In this document: positions 47,565-57,026 of the stretch, one piece after another
How the letters are laid out: each line of letters starts with the position of its first letter
Position numbering within the stretch: the stretch's first letter is position 1
From: Christensenellaceae bacterium
Lineage (GTDB): Bacteria; Bacillota; Clostridia; Christensenellales; UBA1750
Assembly (NCBI GenBank): GCA_031280685.1
Contig: JAITGM010000035.1
Location: 1 to 64,000 of the forward strand
Reading direction: 5' to 3'
DNA length: 64,000 nt
Program-made: the position numbers and the translations under genes
Notes under the pieces: model-generated
The model's input: only the letters and a program-made list of their open reading frames with translations
What the model was told of the DNA's origin: nothing
Databases searched by the model: none

Positions 47565-48343
47565 CTCTCGGGCCTCCCCAACATTCTAAATTTGGCGTAG
47601 CGCGCGGCTAGCAGCGCCTCGGGCGGCAGCGCGCAAAGCGCCGAAAGCCGTTCGGCGAGCGCCGCCTGCAGCCCCGCAAAGCACAGGGCGAAGTCCCCGC
47701 CCTGCTCCGAAACGATGCGGTCGATCACGCCCAGCGATAGTAGATCTTGCGCGGTGATTTTTAGATCTTCCGCAGCTTTTTCGGCCTTTGAGGCGTCCTT
47801 ATAAAGGATGCTGGCCGCGCCTTCCGCCGAAATCACGGAATAGACCGCGTTTTCGAGCAGCCAGACTTCATCGGCCACGGCCAGGGCAAGCGCGCCGCCA
47901 CTGCCGCCCTCGCCCAACACGATGGCGATGACGGGCACGGAAAGGCGCATCATCTCCATCAGGTTTTGTGCGATGGCGCTGCCCTGCCCGCGTTCTTCAG
48001 CACCGATGCCGCAATAAGCGCCCGAGGTATCGACCAAGGTCACGACGGGCCTTCGAAACTTTTCGGCCTGTTTCATCAGGCGCAGGGCCTTGCGATAGCC
48101 CTCCGGGTGTGCGGAGCCAAAGTTGCGCAGTAGCTTTTCGTCTGTGGTGGCCCCTTTTTCGATGCCGATCACCGTGACGGCCCGGCCGCCTAGCCTGGCC
48201 AGGCCGCCGACGACCGCTGCATCCTCGCCAAAGAGGCGGTCGCCGTGCAGTTCATAAAAGTCCGTAAAGAGCGAAGAAATGCACGCAAGCGCGCCAGGCC
48301 GCCCCTTCGCGCGCGCGGCCTGAAGTCGCTCATAGGCTCGCAT
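47561..48343 (-). CDS. accA: Acetyl-CoA carboxylase carboxyltransferase subunit alpha
   Basis: With AccD it moves CO2 from carboxybiotin to acetyl-CoA, making malonyl-CoA. It is 260 residues, shorter than the roughly 320 of E. coli because the N-terminal helical extension is reduced. Core motifs: [54 protein letters not shown] and [15 protein letters not shown]. It overlaps accD by 14 bases. Confidence 0.94.
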   Translation of the reverse strand: MRAYERLQAARAKGRPGALACISSLFTDFYELHGDRLFGEDAAVVGGLARLGGRAVTVIGIEKGATTDEKLLRNFGSAHPEGYRKALRLMKQAEKFRRPVVTLVDTSGAYCGIGAEERGQGSAIAQNLMEMMRLSVPVIAIVLGEGGSGGALALAVADEVWLLENAVYSVISAEGAASILYKDASKAEKAAEDLKITAQDLLSLGVIDRIVSEQGGDFALCFAGLQAALAERLSALCALPPEALLAARYAKFRMLGRPER

Positions 48344-49199
48344 GGTCGTTTTCCCCCTCTCGCGCGCCCTCGTGGTAGGCCAGCAGCGCCGCGATGGTTT
48401 CCCGCTGGGCCTTTCGCTCGCAAATCGCGTCTATAAAGCCGTTCTTGAGCAGGAACTCAGCCCTTTGGAAGCCTTCTGGCAGCTTTTTGTGCGTGGTCTG
48501 CTCGATCACGCGCGGCCCGGCGAAGGCGATGAGCGCGCCGGGTTCCGCCAGGGTGATGTCGCCCTCCATGGCGAAGCTGGCCGTCACGCCGCCGGTGGTC
48601 GGGTCGGTCAGAACGGCCAGATAAAGCAATCCACTTTCGCTATGCAGCTTCACCGCGCCAGAAACCTTGGCCATCTGCATGAGCGATAGAATGCCTTCCT
48701 GCATCCGGGCGCCGCCCGAGATGGTGAAGCCCACGACGGGCAGGCGCTCTTCCGTGGCATGCTCGAAGAGCCGCGCGAGCTTCTCGCCCACGAGGGAACC
48801 CATCGAGCCCATCATAAAACCACCTTCCATGAGGAACAGGGCAGTCTTTTGCCCCAAGACCATCGCCGTTCCGGTCAAGACGGCCTCGCCTTCGCCGCTT
48901 GCACGCCTGGCGTTTTGCAGCTTTTCGGCGTAGCCTGGGAAGGAGAGGGGGTCGGACTCGCCCAGCTCGGCGTCAAGCTCGATAAAGCTGCCCTCATCGG
49001 CCAGGATAGCAAGGCGCTGCCTGGCCGAAAGCCGAAAATGCCGGCCGCAGTGCGGGCAGACATGCAGGTTTTCGAAAAGCTCGCCCTGGGTGATCTCCTT
49101 GCCGCAGCCCGGGCATTCCTGCAGGAAGGACGAAAAATCCTCCCCACCATTTTCCAGGGCGATCTTGGGGCGCTTAAACAGGGAGCGCTTCAGCATCAT
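48330..49199 (-). CDS. accD: Acetyl-CoA carboxylase carboxyltransferase subunit beta
   Basis: A 289-residue carboxyltransferase subunit. The N-terminal zinc ribbon CPGCGKEI...CPHCG is near residues 30-52. The crotonase-fold core has [47 protein letters not shown] and GPRVIEQT. It forms the A2B2 transferase with AccA. Confidence 0.95.
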   Translation of the reverse strand: MMLKRSLFKRPKIALENGGEDFSSFLQECPGCGKEITQGELFENLHVCPHCGRHFRLSARQRLAILADEGSFIELDAELGESDPLSFPGYAEKLQNARRASGEGEAVLTGTAMVLGQKTALFLMEGGFMMGSMGSLVGEKLARLFEHATEERLPVVGFTISGGARMQEGILSLMQMAKVSGAVKLHSESGLLYLAVLTDPTTGGVTASFAMEGDITLAEPGALIAFAGPRVIEQTTHKKLPEGFQRAEFLLKNGFIDAICERKAQRETIAALLAYHEGAREGENDHASL

Positions 49200-49202
49200 G
49201 GC

Positions 49203-50528
49203 TTATTTCCCCCTTCTTTGCAAAAAATCGGTGGTGTATTCGCCCGAGAGGAATTCGGGCTCGTTGAGGAGGGCGATCTGGAATTCCGCGTTGTGCTCAA
49301 GCCCCTCGATGACCAATTCGCAAAGCGCCGCGTGCATCTTGCGCAGGGCTTCTTCGCGCGTCTGGGCGTGGACGACCAGCTTGCCGATCATCGAATCATA
49401 AAAGGGCGAGAGAGCATAGCCTTGGTAAAGGGCAGTATCAAAGCGGACTGCGGGGCCGCCCGGGATGTGCAAAAGCTCGACGCGCCCCGCGCCTTTTTCG
49501 CCAGGCAGGGCGTTGACGCGGCACTCGATTGCGTGGCCGGAAAGGCGAACGTCGCTCTGGGTGAAATCGAGCGGCTGGCCTGCGGCCACGCGAATCTGCC
49601 ACTTGACCAGATCAAGGCCCGTGACGAACTCGGTCACCGGGTGCTCGACCTGCAGGCGGGTATTCATTTCCATGAAGTAGAAGCCGCCGTTTTGGTCGAG
49701 GAGAAACTCGATGGTACCAAGCCCCTCGTATTTCACCGCGTTCGCGGCCCTTTGGCAGACTTCCTCCATCTTTTTTCGAATTCCGACGCCGACCTTCAGC
49801 GAGGGGCTTTCTTCCAGAACCTTTTGGTTTTTGATCTGCATCGAGCACTCGCGCTCGCCCAGGCAGACCACATTGCCCTGCCCATCCGCGATGAGCTGCA
49901 TCTCGATGTGCTTGACGGGGAAGAGGTACTTTTCTAAATAAAGCGCACCGTCGCCAAAGGCGCTCTGCGCCTCTGCGCTCGCCAAGGGGAAGGCGCGCAG
50001 CAATTCTTCATCGCTTTCGATCTTGCGGATGCCGCGCCCGCCCCCGCCAGAGCGCGCCTTAAGAAGAATTGGGTAGCCGATTTTTTTCGCCCAGGCGAGC
50101 GCCTCGTCCGCATCACTTAGGAGCGAGCTGCCGGGGATGACGGGTACGCCGGCAGCCTGCATGGTGCGCCTTGCTTCGTCCTTATCGCCCATGGCGCGGA
50201 TGGAGGCCGCGGACGGGCCGATAAAGCGCAGCCCCTTTTCTTCACAAAGCGCCGAGAAGGCAGGATCTTCGGATAAAAAGCCATAGCCCGGGTGGATGGC
50301 CTGGGCATGGCTCAAGAGCGCGGCCGAAAGCACGGCCTCTTTGTTCAAGTAGCTTTTTGCGGCCTGTGCGGGGCCGATGCAAAGGCTTTCATCCGCGAGG
50401 GAAACGTGCAGAGCTTCGCTGTCTGCCTGGGAAAAGACCGCGACGGTCTGGATTCCCATTTCCTTGCAGGCTCTGATGATACGCACCGCGATTTCGCCCC
50501 GGTTTGCGATTAAAATCCTCGAAAACAT
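49203..50528 (-). CDS. accC: Biotin carboxylase
   Basis: A 441-residue ATP-grasp enzyme that carboxylates the biotin on AccB. Motifs: ILIANRGEIAVRIIRAC, HPGYGFLSE, LKARSGGGGRGIR with the glycine-rich ATP loop, YFMEMNTRLQVEHPVTEFVTG and INALPG-like RVNALPGEKGA. It ends four bases before the fabZ start side and three before accD. Confidence 0.96.
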   Translation of the reverse strand: MFSRILIANRGEIAVRIIRACKEMGIQTVAVFSQADSEALHVSLADESLCIGPAQAAKSYLNKEAVLSAALLSHAQAIHPGYGFLSEDPAFSALCEEKGLRFIGPSAASIRAMGDKDEARRTMQAAGVPVIPGSSLLSDADEALAWAKKIGYPILLKARSGGGGRGIRKIESDEELLRAFPLASAEAQSAFGDGALYLEKYLFPVKHIEMQLIADGQGNVVCLGERECSMQIKNQKVLEESPSLKVGVGIRKKMEEVCQRAANAVKYEGLGTIEFLLDQNGGFYFMEMNTRLQVEHPVTEFVTGLDLVKWQIRVAAGQPLDFTQSDVRLSGHAIECRVNALPGEKGAGRVELLHIPGGPAVRFDTALYQGYALSPFYDSMIGKLVVHAQTREEALRKMHAALCELVIEGLEHNAEFQIALLNEPEFLSGEYTTDFLQRRGK

Positions 50529-50532
50529 CGTT

Positions 50533-50949
50533 TTAACTCCCCAAAACGGCGAAGGAAAGCTCGGCCTGCGCGACGAGCTTTCCGCGCACCTCGGCCTTCG
50601 CCTTGGCCCAATAGAAATTGCCCTTTTGGCGGGTAATTTCGCAGCAGGATTCGACTAGATCCCCGGGGCGGACCATATCGCGGAAGCGCACGGCGCTCAT
50701 GCCGGTGAAATAGGGTGTTTTGCCGGCCAGTTCCGCGCCGAGCAGAACGCAGCAGGCTTGGCCCATCATCTCGCAAAGAATCACGCCTGGCACCACAGGG
50801 TTGCCGGGGAAGTGGCCCTGCAAAAACCACTCGCCGCCGCGCACGGCGTAGTTGCCCCGCGCTTTGCCGTCCTCATCCAAGATCGCTTCGTCGATTAGCA
50901 GCATCCCCTCGCGATGGGGGAGAAGCCGCATGAGCTCTTCCCTGTTCAT
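50533..50949 (-). CDS. fabZ: 3-hydroxyacyl-ACP dehydratase
   Basis: A 138-residue hotdog-fold dehydratase with LLPHREGMLLID and the active site FLQGHFPGNPVVPGVILCEMMGQ (catalytic His and Glu). No fabM or fabA is present in the operon, so the source of unsaturated chains, if any, is not shown here. Confidence 0.95.
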   Translation of the reverse strand: MNREELMRLLPHREGMLLIDEAILDEDGKARGNYAVRGGEWFLQGHFPGNPVVPGVILCEMMGQACCVLLGAELAGKTPYFTGMSAVRFRDMVRPGDLVESCCEITRQKGNFYWAKAKAEVRGKLVAQAELSFAVLGS

Positions 50950-50970
50950 AAAAGCCCTCTTTCCTAAATT

Positions 50971-51447
50971 CTACGCGCCGATGAACTTGAACAGCGCCTG
51001 CCCGAATTCGACCACGTCGCCGTCGCGCACCAAGACATCCACGATCTCGCCGTCCTCCTTGGCGGTAATCTCATTGAGCAGCTTCATGGTTTCGATGATG
51101 CAGAGCACATCGCCCTTTTTGACCCTGGAACCGCGCTGCACGAAAGGCGCTTCGCCGGGCGCCGGCGCCTGATAGAAGACGCCCACCATGGGCGAGGGGA
51201 TTTCCCTGGCCTTGTTAAAATCCAGGCCCATTTCCTGTTCGCCCGGCATTTCCTGCCTGGGGTCGTCGTCGATTTCGGGAAGCCTTGCTGCCTGCGCGGT
51301 CTGCGGGAAGGTCGGCTGCCAGCCGCCGGCCACGGCGGGGCCTTCGCGCCGCAGCTTTAGCGAAAAATCGCCATCCTGTACCTCAAGGGCGCTTAGGTTT
51401 TGCTCGGCCAGCAGTTTGGCCAGCGCGCGAATCTCTTTGATGTTCAT
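50971..51447 (-). CDS. accB: Biotin carboxyl carrier protein
   Basis: A 158-residue carrier. An N-terminal helix and an acidic/Pro linker lead to the biotinyl domain with VLCIIETMKLLNEI, where the Lys after ETM is biotinylated. The ATG at 51447 after GGAGACTAATGCG is preferred; a longer frame starts inside fabF. Confidence 0.95.
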   Translation of the reverse strand: MNIKEIRALAKLLAEQNLSALEVQDGDFSLKLRREGPAVAGGWQPTFPQTAQAARLPEIDDDPRQEMPGEQEMGLDFNKAREIPSPMVGVFYQAPAPGEAPFVQRGSRVKKGDVLCIIETMKLLNEITAKEDGEIVDVLVRDGDVVEFGQALFKFIGA

Positions 51448-51451
51448 CGCA

Positions 51452-52690
51452 TTAGTCTCCAATCCTTCTAAAGGCCAGGCAGGCGTTGTGCCCGCCGAAG
51501 CCCAGCGAGGTCGAAAGGGCGATCTCGGGCCGGAATTCAACCGCGGCATTCGCTGTGTAGTCCAGGTCGCACTCGGGGTCTGGCTCGTGGTAGCCGATGG
51601 TAGGCGGGATGATGCCTGAATTCAAGGCGAGTAGGCTCGCGATGGCTTCGACCGCGCCCGCGGCGCCCAGCATGTGCCCGGTCATCGACTTTGTGGAGCT
51701 GATCTTGACCGCGCGGGCCTGTTCTTCCCCGAGGGCCAGCTTGATGGCCAGGGTTTCGCTGGCGTCGTTCAGCGGTGTGGAGGTGCCGTGCGCGTTGATA
51801 TAGAGCCTTTCGCCTCCCTGCAGCCCAGCCTGTTCGGCGGCCATGGCCATGGCTCGCGCCGCGCCGCTGCCGTCTGGCCTTGGGGCGGTGATATGGTAGC
51901 CGTCCAGCGTGTTGCCGTAACCACAGAGTTCGCCATAGATCCTTGCTCCGCGCTTTTGGGCGTTCTCAAGCTCTTCCAGCACGAGGATGCCCGCCCCTTC
52001 GCCCATGACGAAGCCGCTCCTGCGCCTATCGAAGGGAATCGAGGCCACGAGGGGATCGTCAGCGAGCGACAAGGCCTGGCAGTTGATGAACCCGGCCACC
52101 GAGAGCGGCTCGATGGTCGCCTCCGCGCCGCCCGCGATGATGGCGTCCGCATAGCCGTGGGCAATGGCCCGGTAGGCTTCGCCGATTGCGTTGGCCGAGG
52201 TGGCGCAGGCCGTCACGGTGGGGAGGGAAGGCCCTAAAGCCCCGTATTCAATCGCGATTTGGCCGGCCGCGATGTTGCCGATGAGCATGGTGATGAAAAA
52301 GGGGGAAACGCGCTCGGGGCCTCGGTCGCGAAGCTGATTTGCCTGGTTTAAAAAGGTATTCATGCCTCCGATACCCGAGCCTACATAGACCCCCAGGCGC
52401 TCTGGAGCGACCGCGCCACAAATGCCGCTGTCTTCCGCCGCCTGTTTGGCGGCGGCGAGGGCGTATTGGGCAAAAAGATCCAAATGGCGGGATCTTTTGG
52501 GCGGCATGCCGAAAAGATCGGGGTCAAAGTCCTTGACCTCCGCGGCAAGCTTTGCTTTAAAGGCGCTTGCATCAAAGTGGGTGATGGGCCCGATGCCGCA
52601 AGCTCCGGCTAAGAGGCTTTGATAAAAGGCCTGGACGCTGTTGCCGATGGGCGTAATCGCGCCAAGGCCCGTGATGGCCACTCGTCGCAT
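51452..52690 (-). CDS. fabF: 3-oxoacyl-ACP synthase II
   Basis: A 412-residue elongating condensing enzyme. The catalytic triad is Cys in TVTACATSANAIGEAY, His in NAHGTSTPLNDASET and His in STKSMTGHMLGAAGAVEA. It starts VAITGLGAITPIGN. The ATG at 52690 follows GGAGGAATCATCAC; a longer frame would run into fabG. Confidence 0.96.
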   Translation of the reverse strand: MRRVAITGLGAITPIGNSVQAFYQSLLAGACGIGPITHFDASAFKAKLAAEVKDFDPDLFGMPPKRSRHLDLFAQYALAAAKQAAEDSGICGAVAPERLGVYVGSGIGGMNTFLNQANQLRDRGPERVSPFFITMLIGNIAAGQIAIEYGALGPSLPTVTACATSANAIGEAYRAIAHGYADAIIAGGAEATIEPLSVAGFINCQALSLADDPLVASIPFDRRRSGFVMGEGAGILVLEELENAQKRGARIYGELCGYGNTLDGYHITAPRPDGSGAARAMAMAAEQAGLQGGERLYINAHGTSTPLNDASETLAIKLALGEEQARAVKISSTKSMTGHMLGAAGAVEAIASLLALNSGIIPPTIGYHEPDPECDLDYTANAAVEFRPEIALSTSLGFGGHNACLAFRRIGD

Positions 52691-52709
52691 GTGATGATTC
52701 CTCCGCTTT

Positions 52710-53444
52710 TTACATGGATAGGCCGCCGTCAATGGGGATGACGGCGCCGGTGATATAGCCCGCGTGCTCGCCGAGCAGAAAGGCGGCCAGCGAGCCGACC
52801 TCGTTTGCTTCGCCCGCCCGTTTCAGGGGGATGGCGGAAAGCAGCGTTTCCCTCGCGGCGGCGGGGAGGGACGCCGTCATGTCGGTGCTGATGAAGCCAG
52901 GCGCCAGCGCGTTGCAGCAGATGCCGCGCGGGGCGAGCTCCTTGGCGACGGACTTCGTAAGGCCGATGAGCCCCGCCTTGGCTGCTGCGTAGTTTGCCTG
53001 GCCCGCGTTACCCATGAGCCCTGAGACTGAAGAGATGTTCAGAATTCGCCCCTGACGCCGCTTGATAAAGCCCGGCGCGCAGTGCCGGATGAGGTTAAAG
53101 GCGCCCTTTAAGTTCACGTCGATCACGCGGGAGAAGTCCTCTTCCTTCATCTGGAGCAAGAGCTTATCGTTGGTGATGCCAGCGTTGTTGACGAGGGCAT
53201 CGATCTGGCCCTGTTCGCTCAGCACGCGCCTGACGGTTTCACCAGAAAGGGCAAAGTCAGAAACATCGCAGCAATACAGCGCAGCCCTTGCACCAAGGCC
53301 CTCGCAAAGCCGCTTGGTTTCGGCTGCGGCTTCCTCGTTGCCCGCATAGAGCAGCGCAAGGTCAAAGCCTTCTTGGGCGAGCGCCAGCGCGATGGCGCGG
53401 CCGATCCCGCGCGAAGCCCCGCTGATGAGGGCGAGCTTAGCCAT
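52710..53444 (-). CDS. fabG: 3-oxoacyl-ACP reductase
   Basis: A 244-residue short-chain dehydrogenase. The NADPH site is LISGASRGIGRAIA, then VNNAGITNDKLLLQM. The catalytic Ser-Tyr-Lys is in ISSVSGLMGNAGQANYAAAKAG, and the C-terminus is ITGAVIPIDGGLSM. It overlaps fabD by eight bases. Confidence 0.96.
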   Translation of the reverse strand: MAKLALISGASRGIGRAIALALAQEGFDLALLYAGNEEAAAETKRLCEGLGARAALYCCDVSDFALSGETVRRVLSEQGQIDALVNNAGITNDKLLLQMKEEDFSRVIDVNLKGAFNLIRHCAPGFIKRRQGRILNISSVSGLMGNAGQANYAAAKAGLIGLTKSVAKELAPRGICCNALAPGFISTDMTASLPAAARETLLSAIPLKRAGEANEVGSLAAFLLGEHAGYITGAVIPIDGGLSM

Positions 53445-54360
53445 TTTGGGCTCCTTTCAGCGCATTAAGGGCGCTTTGCAGGCTCTCTGGCCCATCGATG
53501 CTGGCCGCGAGCAACGTTTCGTCGATGCGGCGCGTCAGGCCGCTCAGGGTCTTGCCCGCGCCAAGCTCGACGAAGGCCGTGAAGCCGTCCTTCCTCATGG
53601 CTTCTATGCTCTGCTGCCAGAGCACTGGGCTTTTCATCTGCAGGGCGAGGGCCGCGCGCGGGTTTTCGCCATAGGGCAGCGCGCTCAGGTTCGAATAGAG
53701 TGGAATCCTCGGCGCCAAGAAGGAATAAGACGATAAATGCGCATAAAACGTCGCCGAAGCCCCTTCTAAATAAGGGGAATGGAAGGCGCCGCCGACCTTC
53801 AGCCGCGCCGCGCGCCCGCCGGATGCCGCGACCGCTCTCTCGAAGCCTTCGAGCTTTGGGACGAGGCCAGAAACAACGGTCTGCCCGGGGGCGTTGAAGT
53901 TCACTGCATAGACGCCGTGCTCATTCGCCAGGCGAAGAACCTCATCGCTTGGGAGCTTTAAGACGGCGCACATCGCGCCCGGGTTTTGCTCGGCTGCCGC
54001 CTGCATGAGCCTTGCGCGCTCCAAAACGGCCAAAAAGGCCTCTTTTTCGCTCAAAAGCCCGCAAAAAGCGGCGGCCGGCAGCTCGCCCAGCGAAAAGCCG
54101 GCGGCGCCGGCCGCCACAAGGCCGGCTTCTTCTGCCGCCCTGGCGCAGGCGAGATCCATCAGGAACAGGCAAGGCTGGGCGTTGAGTGTTTGGTTTAGGG
54201 CTTCCGCCGGGCCGTTGAAGCAAAGATCCAAAACGCCGGGGGAAAGGGCTTCGCCTCGGTCAAAGACCGCCCTTGCGGCCTTGGATGCGGCATAAAGCGC
54301 CCTGCCCATGCCGGGCGCCTGCGCGCCCTGCCCGGCGAAGAGAAAGGCTAGCTTAGCCAT
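53437..54360 (-). CDS. fabD: Malonyl-CoA:ACP transacylase
   Basis: A 307-residue acyltransferase: FLFAGQGAQAPGMGRALY, the nucleophile Ser in AGFSLGELPAA (the usual His before the Ser is Phe), NFNAPGQTVVSG and catalytic His in GGAFHSPYL. It overlaps fabK by 13 bases. Confidence 0.95.
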   Translation of the reverse strand: MAKLAFLFAGQGAQAPGMGRALYAASKAARAVFDRGEALSPGVLDLCFNGPAEALNQTLNAQPCLFLMDLACARAAEEAGLVAAGAAGFSLGELPAAAFCGLLSEKEAFLAVLERARLMQAAAEQNPGAMCAVLKLPSDEVLRLANEHGVYAVNFNAPGQTVVSGLVPKLEGFERAVAASGGRAARLKVGGAFHSPYLEGASATFYAHLSSYSFLAPRIPLYSNLSALPYGENPRAALALQMKSPVLWQQSIEAMRKDGFTAFVELGAGKTLSGLTRRIDETLLAASIDGPESLQSALNALKGAQNG

Positions 54361-55298
54361 TGGGCCGCCCCCTTCAAAAGCGCTTCCGCCTCAGCGAAAA
54401 TACCGTGAATGATCTCTGCGCAGCTCGGTTCGTCGCCAATCAGCCCGGCGATTTGCCCGGCCATGAAGCTGCCGTTTTCGGTATCGCCCTCGATTGCCGC
54501 CTTGCGCAGCGAGCCCACACCAAAGGCCTCGAGTTCTTCCGCGGTCACGCCTTGTTCAAGCTCCATCTCGGCAAAGCGCCTGGTGAAGCGGTTCTTCAGC
54601 GCGCGCACGGGGTGGCCTAAGCGTCTGCCGGTGACGATGGTGTCGATCTCTTTGGCCTGCAGGATCTTATCCTTATAGTTTTGGTGGATCGGGCACTCCT
54701 TCGCCGTCAAAAAGCGGGTGCCAAGCTGCACGCCCTGCGCGCCGAGCATCAGCGCCGCCGCGGTGCCGCGCCCGTCGCCGATGCCGCCCGCCGCCAAAAC
54801 CGGAATCGAGAGCGCCGAAACCACCTGCGGCACCAGGGCCATGGTGGTCAATTCCCCCACGTGCCCGCCGGATTCACAGCCCTCCGCGACCACAGCCGTG
54901 GCGCCCAGGCGCTCAAGCCGCCTGGCGATGGCGACCGAAGGCACCACGGGCAGAACCTTCAGGCCGGCTTCAAGCCAGGCCGGCATGTATTTGGCAGGCA
55001 TGCCCGCCCCGGTCGCCACGACGGGCACCCTTTCATCCAAAACGACCTGGGCCACGTCGTCCGCATAGGGGCTCATCAGCATGATGTTCACGCCGAAAGG
55101 CTTATTGCCAACGGCGGCCCTGCATTTTTGAATCTCGCCGCGCAAATAGTCAGGCCCCGCGTTCATGGCCGAGATCAGCCCAAGGCCGCCGGCGTTTGAA
55201 ACGGCGGCGGCGAGCCCTGCCTCTGAAACCCAGGCCATGCCGCCCTGAACGATTGGGTATTGTATCGAGAGCAGCTCGCAAAGGGGGGTGTGCAGCAT
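54348..55298 (-). CDS. fabK: Enoyl-ACP reductase II (FMN-dependent)
   Basis: A 316-residue TIM-barrel flavoprotein with YPIVQGGMAWVSEAGLAAAVSNAGGLG, GVNIMLMSP, AEGCESGGHVGELTT with the conserved His, AAGGIGDGRG and GVQLGTRFLTAKE. It replaces FabI for the last reduction step. This type is naturally insensitive to triclosan in other species. It lies between the acyl carrier gene and fabD, as in Streptococcus. Confidence 0.95.
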   Translation of the reverse strand: MLHTPLCELLSIQYPIVQGGMAWVSEAGLAAAVSNAGGLGLISAMNAGPDYLRGEIQKCRAAVGNKPFGVNIMLMSPYADDVAQVVLDERVPVVATGAGMPAKYMPAWLEAGLKVLPVVPSVAIARRLERLGATAVVAEGCESGGHVGELTTMALVPQVVSALSIPVLAAGGIGDGRGTAAALMLGAQGVQLGTRFLTAKECPIHQNYKDKILQAKEIDTIVTGRRLGHPVRALKNRFTRRFAEMELEQGVTAEELEAFGVGSLRKAAIEGDTENGSFMAGQIAGLIGDEPSCAEIIHGIFAEAEALLKGAAQWLS

Positions 55299-55301
55299 GG
55301 G

Positions 55302-55520
55302 CTATTTGCCCCCGTCGATGGCGCGGACGAGGTCCGCCACGCTCTTGATGCTCTCGTCCATCTCGATGCTCACGCCGAACTCGTCTTCAAGCTCCATCAC
55401 GATCTCGACCGTGTCGAGAGAATCGAGCCCCAGGCTCTCGAAGCTGGATTCCGCCGTGATTTCGGAAGCGTCCTTATCGAGGTGCTCCGCCAGGATTGCC
55501 GCCACTTTGATCATCGTCAT
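55302..55520 (-). CDS. acpP: Acyl carrier protein (fatty-acid operon copy)
   Basis: A 72-residue carrier with FESLGLDSLDTVEIVMELEDEFG, where the Ser of DSL takes phosphopantetheine. The ATG at 55520 is eight bases after AAGGAGG; the longer frame starts inside the ribosome site. It is a paralog of the plsX-linked carrier at 41.3 kb. Confidence 0.94.
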   Translation of the reverse strand: MTMIKVAAILAEHLDKDASEITAESSFESLGLDSLDTVEIVMELEDEFGVSIEMDESIKSVADLVRAIDGGK

Positions 55521-55573
55521 CTGAGTTTCCTCCTTCAAAGAAATGATGTTGTTTTTGGGGATATGCCAAAGCG

Positions 55574-56521
55574 TCAGGCTAGCGAAAGCAGGCAGTTGCC
55601 GGTTTGCAGGCCCGCGCCGAAGGCGCTGAGGATTAATTGGTCGCCAGGTTTGAGCTTGCCGCCTTGAAAGAGCTCATCGAGAAGAAGGGGAATGGAAACC
55701 GAGGAGGTATTGCCATAGCGCTGGATGTTGGTTGGAAAGAGGGAAGGGGCCAGCCCGAGCTTTTCGCGCACCGACTCAATGATGCGCAGATTGGCCTGAT
55801 GTAGGAGAAAATAGCGGATGCTTTTGGTCGAAAGGCCAGAGAACTCCAGCAGCGCGCGGATGCCGGAGCAGGCCGCCCCCACGGCGAATTTATAGACCTC
55901 CTGCCCGTTCATCGTGAGGTATTCCGCTGGCCAAGGGTTATGAAAAGGGCTGTTGCCCGGCGCGTTTTTCGCATAGAGCACGGCGGGGTTGGATTGGGCC
56001 GTCATCTGGAAGAGAAAGTCCTCTCCGCCCGATGCGACGACGGTCGCCGCGGCGCCATCCCCGAAGAGGACGCAGCTTCGCCTGTCGGTCCAGTCGCAAA
56101 GGCGGCTATTCATCTCTGCACAGAGGATGAGGATGGTCTTCGCGCCCGATTTGAGCAAGCCCTGCGCCGCCTGCAAGGCGTAGATGAAGCCAGCGCAGGC
56201 CGCGTTCAGGTCAAAGCAGGGGCAGCTGGCGCCGAGCAGCCCCTGGACGACGGCGCCGAGCCCCGGCGTGATATAATCGGAAATCACGTTGGCGCAAAGG
56301 ATGTAGTCCAGCTCGTCAGGCCGAAGCTTCGCGCGCGAAAGGGCGGTTTGCGCGGCCTGGTGGGCCAGGGACTCAAGCCTTTCATCGCCGCTTAAAAGAC
56401 GGCGTTCCTCAATGCCCGTGCGCGTGCGGATCCATTCATCCGAAGTATCTAAAAAGGCAGCAAGCTCCTCGTTGCGCACTCGCTTTTGCGGCATTGCGCT
56501 TGCGACGGAAAGGATTTTCAA
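55574..56521 (-). CDS. fabH: 3-oxoacyl-ACP synthase III
   Basis: A 315-residue initiation condensing enzyme that joins acetyl-CoA (or branched primers) to malonyl-ACP. Catalytic Cys is in LNAACAGFIYALQ, His in FLLHQANLRI and Asn in RYGNTSSVSIP. Its start overlaps the regulator gene by four bases. Confidence 0.95.
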   Translation of the reverse strand: MKILSVASAMPQKRVRNEELAAFLDTSDEWIRTRTGIEERRLLSGDERLESLAHQAAQTALSRAKLRPDELDYILCANVISDYITPGLGAVVQGLLGASCPCFDLNAACAGFIYALQAAQGLLKSGAKTILILCAEMNSRLCDWTDRRSCVLFGDGAAATVVASGGEDFLFQMTAQSNPAVLYAKNAPGNSPFHNPWPAEYLTMNGQEVYKFAVGAACSGIRALLEFSGLSTKSIRYFLLHQANLRIIESVREKLGLAPSLFPTNIQRYGNTSSVSIPLLLDELFQGGKLKPGDQLILSAFGAGLQTGNCLLSLA

Positions 56522-56973
56522 GGCGCGTCACCAATCTTTCTTAAAAAAACGCTGAGATCCTGCAGGGCGGAAAGCACCGTTGGGCGAAGATCCTCGCTCA
56601 CTTCCTTCAGAAGGGCGCGAACCATCCTCTCGTGAAAATAGCGGTGGGCGGCGTAGGTTTTGTGCCCCATGCGCGTAAGGATGACGCGCACCCGGCGGCC
56701 GTCCGCATCCGAGCGGATCTTTTCGACAAAGCCCTTGGATTCGAGCTTTTTGATGGCCACGGTCACGGTGGGCATCGTCACCAGGCCGCCCTTTGCGATT
56801 TCGCTTATGGAGCAGCCGCTCTCGCCATAGCCGCCGATCACATCCAGAAAATCGAGTTCTGACAAGGTGATGTTGAGGACTGAGCTGCGCAGCATCTTGT
56901 CTTCAACCCGGCGGACGGAGCCGTAGATTTCGCCCAGGGCTTTGGAAACCTTCAGGCCGAGTTCATCCAGCAT
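56518..56973 (-). CDS. fabT: MarR-family regulator of the fatty-acid operon (FabT-like)
   Basis: A 151-residue winged-helix regulator. It has ITLSELDFLDVIGGYGESGCSISEIAKGG and the wing TVAIKKLESKGFVEKIRSDADGRRVRVILT. In lactic acid bacteria FabT, a MarR protein at the same place in the operon, represses fatty-acid synthesis with acyl-ACP as corepressor. Position and family support the same role here. The palindrome at 57003-57017 just upstream would make it autoregulatory. Confidence 0.82.
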   Translation of the reverse strand: MLDELGLKVSKALGEIYGSVRRVEDKMLRSSVLNITLSELDFLDVIGGYGESGCSISEIAKGGLVTMPTVTVAIKKLESKGFVEKIRSDADGRRVRVILTRMGHKTYAAHRYFHERMVRALLKEVSEDLRPTVLSALQDLSVFLRKIGDAP

Positions 56974-57002
56974 GCCGCGCTCGCCTCTCCTTCAAAATTA
57001 AT

Positions 57003-57017
57003 TAGTTAGACTAACTA
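57003..57017 (-). promoter_or_regulatory. Operator candidate of the fatty-acid operon
   Basis: TAGTTAG-A-CTAACTA is a perfect 7-1-7 palindrome about ten bases below the -10 box, covering the region just after the likely transcription start. The size and position suit a MarR dimer acting as a roadblock. I saw no second copy in the window. Confidence 0.65.
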
Positions 57018-57026
57018 TCTGTCCGG

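Noticed and set aside
53437-54360. Inactive FabD because of GFSLGE instead of GHSLGE
   Set aside because: The nucleophilic Ser and the partner His are present; the residue before the Ser is not itself catalytic.
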